A stretch of 64,000 nt of DNA from Parabacteroides goldsteinii DSM 19448 = WAL 12034 (GTDB lineage Bacteria; Bacteroidota; Bacteroidia; Bacteroidales; Tannerellaceae): positions 1,565,716-1,629,715 of the forward strand of contig NZ_KQ033913.1 in NCBI RefSeq assembly GCF_000969835.1, in the 5' to 3' direction. Each line of letters starts with the position of its first letter. Position 1 is the stretch's first letter. A program made the position numbers and the translations under genes. Under the pieces are notes generated by a model. The model did not search any database and was not told where the DNA came from. It was given only the letters and a program-made list of their open reading frames with translations. Below are positions 28,963 to 38,023 of the stretch, piece by piece.

Positions 28963-29273
28963 CTATTAAATGGAAACGTCCAGCAAGGAAGAATGCTAGA
29001 GTAACTTATGCCTGGTATAAAAAAGAAATGGGCATTAGAGCTGCCGACAAATTCATAAACAGTATTTTAGATACTGTAAACTTACTGGCATTAAATCCTA
29101 ATATGGGACAACCGATTGAACTGAATACCGAAACATGTAAAAGAAATTATCGTTCCTTCGTAGAACATAAGAACCATAAAATCATTTACTATGTAGAAAA
29201 AAAGACAATCTGTATTGCCAACATTTGGTCTAACAGTCAGAATCCGGAAGATTTTAATGAACAACTAAGATAA
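28947..29273 (+). CDS. RelE/ParE-superfamily toxin
   Basis: A 108-residue basic protein. The features fit a type II RelE/ParE toxin: an N-terminal strand (LTIKWKRPARKNARVTYAWY), two helices (RAADKFINSILDTVNLLALNP), GQPIELNTETCKRNYRSFVE, and a last strand pair (HKIIYYVEKKTICIANIWSN) containing the usual IIYYV. RelE relatives cut mRNA on the ribosome and ParE relatives poison gyrase; which applies cannot be told. It overlaps the antitoxin gene by 16 bases and ends at a hairpin terminator. Confidence 0.85.
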   Translation: MEKPLTIKWKRPARKNARVTYAWYKKEMGIRAADKFINSILDTVNLLALNPNMGQPIELNTETCKRNYRSFVEHKNHKIIYYVEKKTICIANIWSNSQNPEDFNEQLR

Positions 29274-29300
29274 AAGGAAGCAGTTTCGCTTCCTTTTTTA
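29273..29300 (+). terminator. Terminator of the toxin-antitoxin operon
   Basis: AAAAGGAAGC pairs with GCTTCCTTTT around AGTTTC and is followed by T residues, directly at the toxin stop. Confidence 0.88.
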
Positions 29301-29312
29301 TCTTATATAGCC

Positions 29313-29741
29313 TTACAACGCCTCTCTTATCTTCTCCACCATCTCCTTGTACTCCTGTTCCGACAGATAAACTTTCTGCGGATTCATTGTGAATGTTCCT
29401 CCGAAATCGGGACCATCTTCATATTTAGGGGCCAGATGAAAATGCAGATGCGACAGCTTATCGGAATAAGCACCGTAATTTATCTTTTGCGGATTGAATA
29501 CTTTCTGCATGGCACGGGTTACTTTTACGACATCTGCCATAAATGCATTCCGTTCGTCATCGCTCAGCATATTCAAATCGTGCACATGCTCTTTATAGGC
29601 AACCAGGCAACGGCCATAATAAGTCTGTTCCTTGAAAAGAAAAAGCCGGGAGACTGATAAAGGAGCTATTTCGATCATCAAATCATCTAAAGTCTGATTG
29701 TTCGTGCAATACAAACAATCTTTGGGATCACTTAAATTCAT
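29313..29741 (-). CDS. HIT-family (histidine triad) protein
   Basis: A 142-residue protein with the HxHxHxx active-site triad (SHLHFHLAPKY, about 100-110), which hydrolyses or transfers nucleoside phosphates. An N-terminal CLYCTNN pair could bind zinc as in some HIT relatives. Substrate is unknown. It is convergent with the toxin-antitoxin operon and lies just upstream of the TonB receptor terminator, so it is probably expressed independently. Confidence 0.92.
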   Translation of the reverse strand: MNLSDPKDCLYCTNNQTLDDLMIEIAPLSVSRLFLFKEQTYYGRCLVAYKEHVHDLNMLSDDERNAFMADVVKVTRAMQKVFNPQKINYGAYSDKLSHLHFHLAPKYEDGPDFGGTFTMNPQKVYLSEQEYKEMVEKIREAL

Positions 29742-29782
29742 GTTATATCAGATTTATTTATAATGGGCGCTAAAGTAAACAT

Positions 29783-29820
29783 AAAGCCCGGTAAAAACAA
29801 GAAACTTTTACCGGGCCTTT
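29783..29820 (-). terminator. Terminator of the TonB receptor gene
   Basis: GGCCCGGTAAAAG pairs with TTTTACCGGGC and runs into TTTATGTTT on the minus strand, 22 bases past the stop. Confidence 0.85.
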
Positions 29821-29842
29821 CCGAATATTTTAAATCAGCATC

Positions 29843-32143
29843 TTAGTAACTGATCTTACAACCTATGAAATAACTGCGGGGAATACCCGGACCATAAATA
29901 TAGCCGGCATCCCGTTTCTCATATTTATCAAAATCATCCTGATAAGAATTAAAGATATTCTGAACACCTGCATTTACCTGCAAAGTAACAGATTTATAAA
30001 GAGGAAAATCATACGCCACCTTTACATTCAGGTCGAAGAAGTCCTTCGTTTTCTCCTCCCTGTCTTCCGGGATATAACCGGCCAGGTGCTGAACCAGCAT
30101 GCTACCGGTATAAGTACCGGTCAACGAAGCCGTCAACCGCTTCACCGGGGTAAATGAAGAAGTGAAATAACCATATACATCCGGCGAACGGAACATCTTT
30201 TTCTGAGGTGCCAGATTCTCATTCTCACTCCAGCTCTCCGGTTCTTTGTAACGGCTGCGCTGGATAGTTGCGCCTGCCTGAATCTGCATCCATGAATAGA
30301 CGGCTTTTGCCTCCAGGTTTATTCCCATCACACGAGCACCTTTCCCATTACGACGTTCCATCAACAAGTTATTATCATTGTCGCGCCCTATCTCTTCAAG
30401 GATGAAGACATTACGCAGGTCTGTGTAAAAACCTTCTACCAGGAAATTAGTCTGTACCGGACCGAAACGACGGTAAAAGTCGGCAGAGGCACTGATACTT
30501 TGCGAGTTCTCTTCTTTCAGGTCCGGAGATATCTGGATGATCGCCACATCGCCGCCGACTGCCGTAATATGCAAATCCTCGTCAAAAGCCTGAGGAGCAC
30601 GGAAACCACTCGAATAAGACAGACGCAGGTTTATATCGCTGGTCGGATTAAAACGCACATTGGCACGCGGACTGAATATCGCATGGTCTATCAAATTATG
30701 CTTGTCCATCCGTGCACCGATCAGGAAACTCCATTTCTCATTCTTCCATTCGTTTTGCAGGAAAACGCTACCGATATGTACAGTCTGCTCGATCGTGCGG
30801 TGATAGCCTAACATCTTATCCTGCAAATCGTCATAGTTATATTCGGCACCTCCCGTAAACTCGGCAGGCATGAAAAGACATTTATCCCATTCATAGGAAT
30901 ACTGCGCTCCTCCGACAAAGGTCATATCCGTTGTGCTGCCATAAGCATTCGGGTTCTTGTCTGCGCCGTAATAACTGTTTCTTTTTGTATGCTGGGCAGA
31001 AGTATACACATTCAGACGATGCTTATAATCCTTTGAAAACAAATCGAACTTCAGGCCACCGCCATTGATGTTATGTTCGGTCTGCTCGGCAATATCGGCT
31101 TCGTGGGGAGGCAGGTCCAACAGGTTACCGCCACGACGGTATTCATTGATATTATGATATTCGAAAGTCAGCTTCGAATACATGCTTGTTTTCAGGTAAG
31201 AACGGAAACCGAGCGTGCGGGCATTCAGTTTGCCCAGTTCGGTATATCCGTCACCGTCATGGTCGTAAGCTCCGCGATAACGGTTCTGTCCGAACATATA
31301 AATACCGGCTTTATGGTCGTCCGTCACCAGCGAAGCATTTATCGTTGTGTTATTATCGGGACGGTCGCCGCCAATCATCGTCAGTGAGTGAGAAATCTGT
31401 GCCGAATTTCGCAACGGTTCTTTGGTAATGATATTAATCGTACCGGCAATAGCGGAAGAACCGAACAAGGCGGAACCTCCCCCACGCATAATCTCCACAC
31501 GTTCGATCATATTGGCCGGAATCTGTTCCAAACCGTACACACCCGTCAGAGCACTGAATATCGGACGGCTGTCAACCAATATCTGCGTATAAGGGCCCTC
31601 AAGTCCGTTGATACGCACCTGCTGAAACCCACAGTTCTGGCAATTGTTTTCCACACGCACACCAGGCTGGAAGTTCAAACCGTCCGCTAAAGAAGTAGCA
31701 TGTGTCGTCTCAAATGTTTTTGAATCGAGCACATTCACCAACGAAGGAGCCAGGCGGCGGGTTGTCTCATTACGGTTTGCCGATACGACAACCCCATCCA
31801 ACGATACCAGGTCTTCCTCCGCCTCAAAATTGATTTCCAGCGTTTTTCCTTTCTTCAAGGTGATAGGTTTCTCTACAGTCTTAAAGCCCAGCGTTTTCAT
31901 CACCAGGGTGTATTTGCCTTCCGGCAGGTTCTTCAGGTAATAATGACCGGTGGCATCGGTCGATGTACCGATTGTCGTTCCTTTCAGAAATACATTAATA
32001 AAAGAAAGATGCTCACCCGTTTTCTTGTCCAGTATATGTCCTACGATATTGGCATCCGACGGATTCAGGGCCGGAGCATCATCCGCCCATGCTGTTGTAA
32101 AGACACAGCATAGACATAGTATAAGCGTAATTATCTTATTCAT
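29843..32143 (-). CDS. TonB-dependent outer-membrane receptor
   Basis: A 766-residue receptor. It has a signal peptide (1-20), a CarboxypepD_reg-like domain (about 33-115, IVGHILDKKTGEHLSFINVF), a plug domain (about 125-245) with NCQNCGFQQVRINGLEGPY and VEIMRGGGSALFG, and a long beta-barrel to the end (FIGCKISY). The plug carries a Cys pair (NCQNCG), unlike common siderophore receptors. SusD is absent, so it is not a glycan SusCD system. The adjacent His-rich protein gene and a phased operator-like array upstream hint at metal or metal-chelate uptake, which is an inference. Confidence 0.92.
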   Translation of the reverse strand: MNKIITLILCLCCVFTTAWADDAPALNPSDANIVGHILDKKTGEHLSFINVFLKGTTIGTSTDATGHYYLKNLPEGKYTLVMKTLGFKTVEKPITLKKGKTLEINFEAEEDLVSLDGVVVSANRNETTRRLAPSLVNVLDSKTFETTHATSLADGLNFQPGVRVENNCQNCGFQQVRINGLEGPYTQILVDSRPIFSALTGVYGLEQIPANMIERVEIMRGGGSALFGSSAIAGTINIITKEPLRNSAQISHSLTMIGGDRPDNNTTINASLVTDDHKAGIYMFGQNRYRGAYDHDGDGYTELGKLNARTLGFRSYLKTSMYSKLTFEYHNINEYRRGGNLLDLPPHEADIAEQTEHNINGGGLKFDLFSKDYKHRLNVYTSAQHTKRNSYYGADKNPNAYGSTTDMTFVGGAQYSYEWDKCLFMPAEFTGGAEYNYDDLQDKMLGYHRTIEQTVHIGSVFLQNEWKNEKWSFLIGARMDKHNLIDHAIFSPRANVRFNPTSDINLRLSYSSGFRAPQAFDEDLHITAVGGDVAIIQISPDLKEENSQSISASADFYRRFGPVQTNFLVEGFYTDLRNVFILEEIGRDNDNNLLMERRNGKGARVMGINLEAKAVYSWMQIQAGATIQRSRYKEPESWSENENLAPQKKMFRSPDVYGYFTSSFTPVKRLTASLTGTYTGSMLVQHLAGYIPEDREEKTKDFFDLNVKVAYDFPLYKSVTLQVNAGVQNIFNSYQDDFDKYEKRDAGYIYGPGIPRSYFIGCKISY

Positions 32144-32222
32144 TGCGATTTGTTCTGATAAATAGGTAATGTTATAATGTAAAACACGGCACTTTCTAAT
32201 TCAAAGCCTCCGATGTTTTATA

Positions 32223-32308
32223 CTTTTGACCTGGGTCGAATACATATTTCACCTGGGTCAACTACATGTTTCACCCAGGTCAAAAATGTATTCGACCAGG
32301 GTCAAAAG
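32223..32308. repeat. Four 22-bp operator-like repeats with palindromic GACC..GGTC cores
   Basis: Four units in a row carry cores of the type GACCTGGGTC, CACCTGGGTC, CACCCAGGTC and GACCAGGGTC, with T/A-rich flanks (TTTT before and ACAT or AAAA after), at about 22-bp spacing, two helical turns. The outer units also pair as a near-perfect 23-bp stem (CTTTTGACCTGGGTCGAATA against its partner), so RNA folding is an alternative. It lies in the space between the TonB receptor start and the His-rich gene. Confidence 0.75.
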
Positions 32309-32372
32309 ATTAGAAGGACGGTATGTTTATAGTAGAAACACCTATCCTTATCAATAAAAGTCTTACTATTCT

Positions 32373-32717
32373 TTAGCAGAAAACAGGAGGGGCACGAAGG
32401 CTAAACAGCCCTTTGTCTGGGAGTTTATAATCCGGATAGACCGGATATTCTACTATTTCAGCGACTTGCTGTGCATTAAAATTCAGATGTAACGCATGAA
32501 CAGCCCCATCTTCCACACTAAGAGTCGTCAGTATATGGAATAGCTGTATTTCGGAAAGGGAAGCATGATGATGGCAGGGACCGCCGTTCATCTTTCCGAA
32601 AGGGTGAGAATGGACAATCGTCGTGCCATGTTCGATATGGACATGGATAAATAACGTGATACAGCTATAGTAGGCGATAAAAATCACCGGCAGCAGCCAT
32701 TTCAGATATTTTCTCAT
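32373..32717 (-). CDS. Small membrane-anchored His-rich protein
   Basis: A 114-residue protein (start at ATG 32717; the longer frame to 32777 begins in the promoter). One N-terminal hydrophobic helix (LKWLLPVIFIAYYSCITLFI, about 5-24) acts as signal or anchor. Then comes a His-rich stretch with HVHIEHG, HSHPFG and CHHH, likely to bind Zn, Ni, Co or Cu. The C-terminus ends VFC. I do not recognise the family with certainty. It is upstream of the TonB receptor on the same strand, separated by the operator-like array, which suggests a joint metal-uptake function. A -7-like box, TAATTTTG, lies at 32751-32758. Confidence 0.75.
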   Translation of the reverse strand: MRKYLKWLLPVIFIAYYSCITLFIHVHIEHGTTIVHSHPFGKMNGGPCHHHASLSEIQLFHILTTLSVEDGAVHALHLNFNAQQVAEIVEYPVYPDYKLPDKGLFSLRAPPVFC

Positions 32718-32750
32718 CGTTTGTCTCACGCCCTTATTGTTTGGAAGGTG

Positions 32751-32780
32751 CAAAATTACAAAATATTTTTTATACATTTG
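32751..32780. promoter_or_regulatory. Overlapping divergent promoters
   Basis: TAATTTTG (minus, 32751-32758) faces the His-rich gene and TACATTTG (plus, 32773-32780) faces the large operon. The two -7 boxes are 14 bases apart, so the two polymerases would exclude each other. No clear -33 boxes are seen. Confidence 0.55.
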
Positions 32781-32818
32781 CTTATATATTCAATCAAAGC
32801 AAACTTTAAAACGACACC

Positions 32819-35800
32819 ATGACAAAAGAACAAATGCTCGAACAATGGACTAGAATCTATGAGCAAGGATACTACAAATGCACTTTCACCCCGAAAGTAT
32901 ATGAATATCTGGACGAGAAAACCGACCAGATTCCCGAAACGGTGATGTCGGGCCCAAAGATATATGTTGATTATGACGCCTGGATTATACACGAATTAAA
33001 CGGGGACAATGCGGAGCTGGCACGCCGCATGCTGGTTATCCTCTCGAAAATACGTCGCGACGGACCTATCCATAAATGGGGGATGAAAGATGATCTGGAG
33101 ATTTGCCTGCTCATCGGTTACGGCCATGATTTCAGAAACCTGATTAAAGAGTCGGTAACCCGTCACAAAACACAAGGTCCGGAGTTATATGAAACAGCAC
33201 AGATATTACTGAAATATTGCCCGTCCGAATCGGAAGCATTTGCCGACCTGCTTCTTTCCGATAAATTAAAGGAACTGGAAGAACAGCGAAACAACACCCA
33301 TGAATTATACCTGGCTTTATACCTGGCCATCCTGTTGCTGGAACAGGATGCGGATAAATATGCTCGCTATCTGCCGGTACTGACTGCTTTGGCTTACAGA
33401 TATTCCGGTCCGAGTTTCACATTCATCCTGTATTTCTGCTATAAGTTCGCTCCCGAACTAAAAGAGCGTTTACTCCAACTGCTCAAAGAGACTATATCGG
33501 CACGGGCCTTGTTCTTCCATCTCAATCCGCATAAGATGCTGGCATTCCTGCAATCGATCGGGGCTCCTTTAGGCATTTATTATTATTTGATTCTGACAGA
33601 AGATAATGATGCCGACAAGGCATCCATGTTCCATACCTTATATAAAGAAGATAAAGAACTGTTCATGGAAGTCTACCGGATGCTGGCAAAGACAACTCCC
33701 ATCCAACAGGCCGCCTACAGCCTTTACCTTTTGTCAATCCTGCTCGAACATGGAGAAGGCACGGAAGAACTGGCAGAAAGTACAGAGTTACAGGCTCGCT
33801 GCATGCTTAACCTGCTGGGAGAAAACTTAGGTAACACCGATAATTTTATTTCAGCCCTGACGGACGATTCGACACCGCAAGTTACCTGGGAGAATCGTCT
33901 GAAGAATTGCGGCAACTTCGGCTGGGGATACGGGAAAAATGCTCCGGCTTTATTGATCGGTGCCCTGGCTCTTCTATACTGTGAGTCGGAACTGGCCCGG
34001 CGGTTCATCAACGTGCTGCTGATTCAGGTCCGTACCAGTGCCGCAATAAATAATCCGGTATATCTTACATACATATTCCTTGAAACACGTAAGAAATGGC
34101 TGAACAGTTCTCCAAAGGAAAGCCTTCGGCTATTACTCGACACCACCAGCCGGTTCACCTATGCCGAAGCCTTCAAAGCCTATGCCTATAACCCGAACCG
34201 GATGCAGGACGTTCTGGATAAAGAAGATATTATCAGCCACCAGTCTCTGGCACTGGACTTGCTAAACAGCGGCGACCTCTCGATCGAAGAGACACAGAAC
34301 TGGCTCGACATGATTTACGGAACCTGTAAAATAACGGACGTCCAACCGTTGCTCGGGTTATTATCCAACAAATCGAAGATACTCCGCAAGACTGCCGAAG
34401 AGTTGATTAACCTCCATGAAGAAGCAACCCGTCCGTTGCTGGAATCGGGATTATCCAAACTGAAAGGAGATGCCCTGGCAGCCGGTAAACGAATCATCAA
34501 ACGCTGGGACAACGAACGGAAATTCGGTGCAGACTTTACCTTTACCAAAGAAAGCGTCGTCGAATATTGCAACGACAACTTCGACAAGGATAATCAGAAA
34601 TTCATTGCCTGGATACCCGAAGACATGTTCACCGACGTACGCTTTGCCGACATGACCGAAAAAGCGCCCGCCATCGTCACCCGTTATATCCTCTCCGAAT
34701 ATCTCTGTCTGGAAGAAGCCTACAAAATAAAGGCTTGCGATAAAATAACGGAGCAGTTGCATACTCCGGACTTCCAGCAAATGATGGAGAACATTTATCT
34801 GTTCTGGAAAGAGAACGGAGCCGAAGCCAAAAAGAAAATGATTATGGTCCCGTATTGCATCTACGGTTCCGACACACAGATACTCCGCCTCAAAACGCAG
34901 TTGAAAGACTGGGCCGAAGCTTCACGTGGTGCTATCGCCGCCTTTGTGGTCAACGCCATCGCCATGAACGGAGGAAGCGTTGCACTGGTCATGATAGACG
35001 GCATCTCTGTCAAGTTCCCCAATAATCAGGTCAAAAATGCCGCCAAGGCAGCCTTCTCTTTTGCAGCCAAAGCATTGGAAATACCGGAGGATGAACTCTC
35101 CGACAAGATTGTCCCCACCCTGGGCTTCAATAAGGAAGGAGAAAAGATACTCGATTACGGTCCGCGAAACTTCACAATAACCTTGATGCCCGACTTCTCA
35201 CTTTCTATCTTCGATAACGAAAAACAGAAAGCCATCAAGTCGATGCCTGCTCCCGGAGCCAATGACGACGCAGTGAAAGCGACGGCCGCCAAAAAGGAAT
35301 TCTCCGAACTGAAAAAACAAATCAAGGCCACCGTACAGTCACAAACCAACCGTTTGGAAAAGGTACTGATGAACGGACGTCGCTGGACAGCCGGTTCCTG
35401 GAACACCCTCTTTGTAGAGAACCCGATTATGCACCGTTTTGCAACCGCCCTGATATGGGGTGTGTATGACGGAGACAAACTGACCGGAACGTTTCGTTAT
35501 ATGGAAGACGGCACATTCAATACAGTAGATGAAGAGGAATATACGCTGCCCGAAAAAGCTGCTATCACCCTCGTCCATCCCATCGAGCTGGAGGAAGAAG
35601 TTCTTGCAGGCTGGAAGGAGCAACTGGATGATTATGAAATTGTGCAGCCCATCCCGCAACTAACCGCTCCCATAATTGTTTTAGGAGAAAAGGAGACGGA
35701 CGGAAATAAGATAACCCGTTACAACGGCCTGACCGTCAAGTCAGGAAAGATAAGCGGTATGGCAAAGAAACACAACATGGTTCGCGGAGAGGTATGGGAT

Positions 35801-36055
35801 GCCGGCAGCTACACTTGTTATCATCTGGTAGACAAATACCTGAATATGGCCGCCCTGCTGAACTTCGAATATATGTACATGGGCCAGGAATATAATGACG
35901 ACGTGACACTCGGAGATGTCATCCTCTACCGCCTGGGAGAAGACCAGACGACCGACGACGAACCGAAAAACAACGCAATCCTCTCGCCCGAAAGTGTTCC
36001 GGCCCGCTTCCTGAGCAGTGTATTGGGTATTTTTGATGTATTGAAAGAAGAATAA
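32819..36055 (+). CDS. DUF4132 protein (YehI/MolR type), full length
   Basis: A 1078-residue cytoplasmic protein of the DUF4132 group. Most of the N-terminal 600 residues are helical, HEAT-like repeats (for example LSNKSKILRKTAEELINLHE). The DUF4132 C-terminal portion holds the conserved blocks LMPDFSLSIF, MNGRRWTAGSWNTLFVENPI, ATALIWGVYDGD, RYMEDGTFNT and AITLVHPIEL..GWKEQLDDYEI. No WGR domain, membrane span or signal is seen. E. coli YehI (MolR) is its relative, of unknown function despite older links to molybdate. It opens a six-gene operon and is followed after 7 bases by a second copy of the family. Confidence 0.85.
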   Translation: MTKEQMLEQWTRIYEQGYYKCTFTPKVYEYLDEKTDQIPETVMSGPKIYVDYDAWIIHELNGDNAELARRMLVILSKIRRDGPIHKWGMKDDLEICLLIGYGHDFRNLIKESVTRHKTQGPELYETAQILLKYCPSESEAFADLLLSDKLKELEEQRNNTHELYLALYLAILLLEQDADKYARYLPVLTALAYRYSGPSFTFILYFCYKFAPELKERLLQLLKETISARALFFHLNPHKMLAFLQSIGAPLGIYYYLILTEDNDADKASMFHTLYKEDKELFMEVYRMLAKTTPIQQAAYSLYLLSILLEHGEGTEELAESTELQARCMLNLLGENLGNTDNFISALTDDSTPQVTWENRLKNCGNFGWGYGKNAPALLIGALALLYCESELARRFINVLLIQVRTSAAINNPVYLTYIFLETRKKWLNSSPKESLRLLLDTTSRFTYAEAFKAYAYNPNRMQDVLDKEDIISHQSLALDLLNSGDLSIEETQNWLDMIYGTCKITDVQPLLGLLSNKSKILRKTAEELINLHEEATRPLLESGLSKLKGDALAAGKRIIKRWDNERKFGADFTFTKESVVEYCNDNFDKDNQKFIAWIPEDMFTDVRFADMTEKAPAIVTRYILSEYLCLEEAYKIKACDKITEQLHTPDFQQMMENIYLFWKENGAEAKKKMIMVPYCIYGSDTQILRLKTQLKDWAEASRGAIAAFVVNAIAMNGGSVALVMIDGISVKFPNNQVKNAAKAAFSFAAKALEIPEDELSDKIVPTLGFNKEGEKILDYGPRNFTITLMPDFSLSIFDNEKQKAIKSMPAPGANDDAVKATAAKKEFSELKKQIKATVQSQTNRLEKVLMNGRRWTAGSWNTLFVENPIMHRFATALIWGVYDGDKLTGTFRYMEDGTFNTVDEEEYTLPEKAAITLVHPIELEEEVLAGWKEQLDDYEIVQPIPQLTAPIIVLGEKETDGNKITRYNGLTVKSGKISGMAKKHNMVRGEVWDAGSYTCYHLVDKYLNMAALLNFEYMYMGQEYNDDVTLGDVILYRLGEDQTTDDEPKNNAILSPESVPARFLSSVLGIFDVLKEE

Positions 36056-36062
36056 AAAGGAT

Positions 36063-37988
36063 ATGAAGAAAAAGCAACAACCGGATTTAGCAGCATTATT
36101 CGACAGCTATTGCGAAGCATATACAGCCTCCGACTGGCAGGTTCTGAAAACATTTCAGGAGATGCCGCTCGACGACATAATCCGTAAGAACAAACAGGCA
36201 GCATACGATTATTTATATAGTGATGTCGCATTGAAAAAGAGACTGATCTGGTTGAATAAGCTGTTTTCCGATTGCGGCTTGAAAGACTATGAGCAGTTAC
36301 TGGGATTACTGAAGGAAAACTCCAAACTAATCCGCAGAAACATCGAAAAGATCATCCTCGACAAAGAGAAGAAAACCCGCAATTTACTGGAACAACTGTA
36401 TCCGGAACTGGACGAGGATTCGCAGAACTGGACCCGGCAGTTATTCAAATACTGGGATAACGCACATGCCTCAGCCCGTAAAATCAAATTCAGAAACAAA
36501 CAGGCTGTTATCGACTATTGCAGCAAACATATCGAGCTATATTGCACGCAACAAATAGCCTGGTTACCACAGAAACCTTATACGAGAATCCATTGGGCAA
36601 ATGAAACCGATGTAGACGAGTTTGTGCCGCGCCATGTGCTCCGTTATGTATTAAGCGAACATATGGCACTCACCCAAATCACCCGGCTGCATGCCTGTGA
36701 TGCGATTGTCCCTTTCGTCGATGAAAAAGAATGGCAGGCGGCCCTGGAAGAACTGTTCCGGTATTGGTTGGCAGATAGTGCGGAGGCCAACAGGAGGATG
36801 CTTCTGCTTCCTTATTGTTTCTACGGGGCAGAATGGCAGATAGCCCAATTAGCCCCCCTGATAAAGTCATGGTCGAAAGCCTCCCGCAAACAACTTGTCG
36901 GTCTCACGATGAAGTTGCTGGGATTGAAGGCTAGTCCTAACGCGCTTATCATACTCAACGACTGGATGGAGACTGCTCCCAACGGCATGTACAAACGTGC
37001 TGCCTGGGAAGCATTCCGGCAAGCCGCCATCCGGAAAGGCCTGTCGATAGAAGAACTCGCCGACCAAATCATCCCCGACTTCGGTTTTAACCGCCAGGGA
37101 GAAAAGAGGGTGGATTATGGCACACGTACTTTCCGGGTAACTTTGATGCCCGACTTCAGCATATCCGTACTTGATCTTGATAAGCAGAAAGTAAGCAAGT
37201 CACTTCCCGCCCCTTTAAAGAGCGATGATCGGGAGAAAGCTGAAAATGCCAGAGCCGAACAGGCCAGCCTGAAGAAACGGGTTAAGACGCAGACCAATAT
37301 TCAGAAAAGACGGCTGGAACAGTCGCTCAAGAACGGACGGACCTGGCCCAAAGAGGCCTGGCTGGCAACCTTTATAGAGAATCCGGTCATGCGGTATATA
37401 GCAACCGGACTTATCTGGGGCGTCTATAAGGAAGGGAAACTCCAGGATTCTTTCCGTTACCTGGAAGACGGCACGTTCACAACTGCCGACGAAAAAGAAT
37501 TCCTTCTCCCGGACAACGCAGTCATTTCCCTCGTGCATCCGATTGACTTGCCCGATGAAACGCTGGCTGGCTGGAAAGAGCAACTGGACGATTACGAGCT
37601 TATTCCTTTCATTCCCCAACTGAGCGCACCGGTCCATCGTCTGACCGAAACGGAAAAGCAGGGAGATACCCTTCTTCGTTATTCAGGGAAAAAAGTCTAT
37701 CTCAGCAACATTTACGAGTTTGAAACGGCAGATATAACCACCCGGATAGAAAACAACACGCTTCATATCATAGACCGGTCTCTCAATGTGGTGGCACAGC
37801 TTTCATTTGTTTACGAAGAAAGTGATTGTTTCCTGAAAGAGTTATACTTCTCATCCGTGGAAGAAGGGGAAGATATAAACACCATACAGTTGCCCAAAGA
37901 GGAAAGGCTACCGTTATCGTCTATCCCCGAACGCTTTATCAGCACTCTGCTGGATATACTGAATCGTGCCTTTCCGCTGAATGAATAA
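36063..37988 (+). CDS. DUF4132 protein, short paralogue
   Basis: A 641-residue DUF4132 protein that aligns with roughly the last 520 residues of its neighbour. The shared blocks include LMPDFSISVLDLDKQK, SLKNGRTWPKEAWLATFIEN, ATGLIWGVYKEG, RYLEDGTFTT and VISLVHPIDL..GWKEQLDDYEL. It keeps only a stub of the N-terminal repeat region (1-140). This is a tandem duplication that has lost the HEAT-like half, not a frameshifted fragment: it has its own start 7 bases after the first stop, and the frame is intact. The two may form a heteromer, or the short one may cap or regulate the long one. Confidence 0.85.
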   Translation: MKKKQQPDLAALFDSYCEAYTASDWQVLKTFQEMPLDDIIRKNKQAAYDYLYSDVALKKRLIWLNKLFSDCGLKDYEQLLGLLKENSKLIRRNIEKIILDKEKKTRNLLEQLYPELDEDSQNWTRQLFKYWDNAHASARKIKFRNKQAVIDYCSKHIELYCTQQIAWLPQKPYTRIHWANETDVDEFVPRHVLRYVLSEHMALTQITRLHACDAIVPFVDEKEWQAALEELFRYWLADSAEANRRMLLLPYCFYGAEWQIAQLAPLIKSWSKASRKQLVGLTMKLLGLKASPNALIILNDWMETAPNGMYKRAAWEAFRQAAIRKGLSIEELADQIIPDFGFNRQGEKRVDYGTRTFRVTLMPDFSISVLDLDKQKVSKSLPAPLKSDDREKAENARAEQASLKKRVKTQTNIQKRRLEQSLKNGRTWPKEAWLATFIENPVMRYIATGLIWGVYKEGKLQDSFRYLEDGTFTTADEKEFLLPDNAVISLVHPIDLPDETLAGWKEQLDDYELIPFIPQLSAPVHRLTETEKQGDTLLRYSGKKVYLSNIYEFETADITTRIENNTLHIIDRSLNVVAQLSFVYEESDCFLKELYFSSVEEGEDINTIQLPKEERLPLSSIPERFISTLLDILNRAFPLNE

Positions 37989-38023
37989 TCGAATAAAACA
38001 AATACAGCACTTACATATATTAT

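Noticed and set aside
32223..32308. A CRISPR array
   Set aside because: The units are about 22 bp with no unique spacers and the cores alternate in sequence.
36063..37988. Second DUF4132 gene as a frameshifted piece of the first
   Set aside because: It has its own start and an intact frame, and it repeats the C-terminal region that the first gene already contains.
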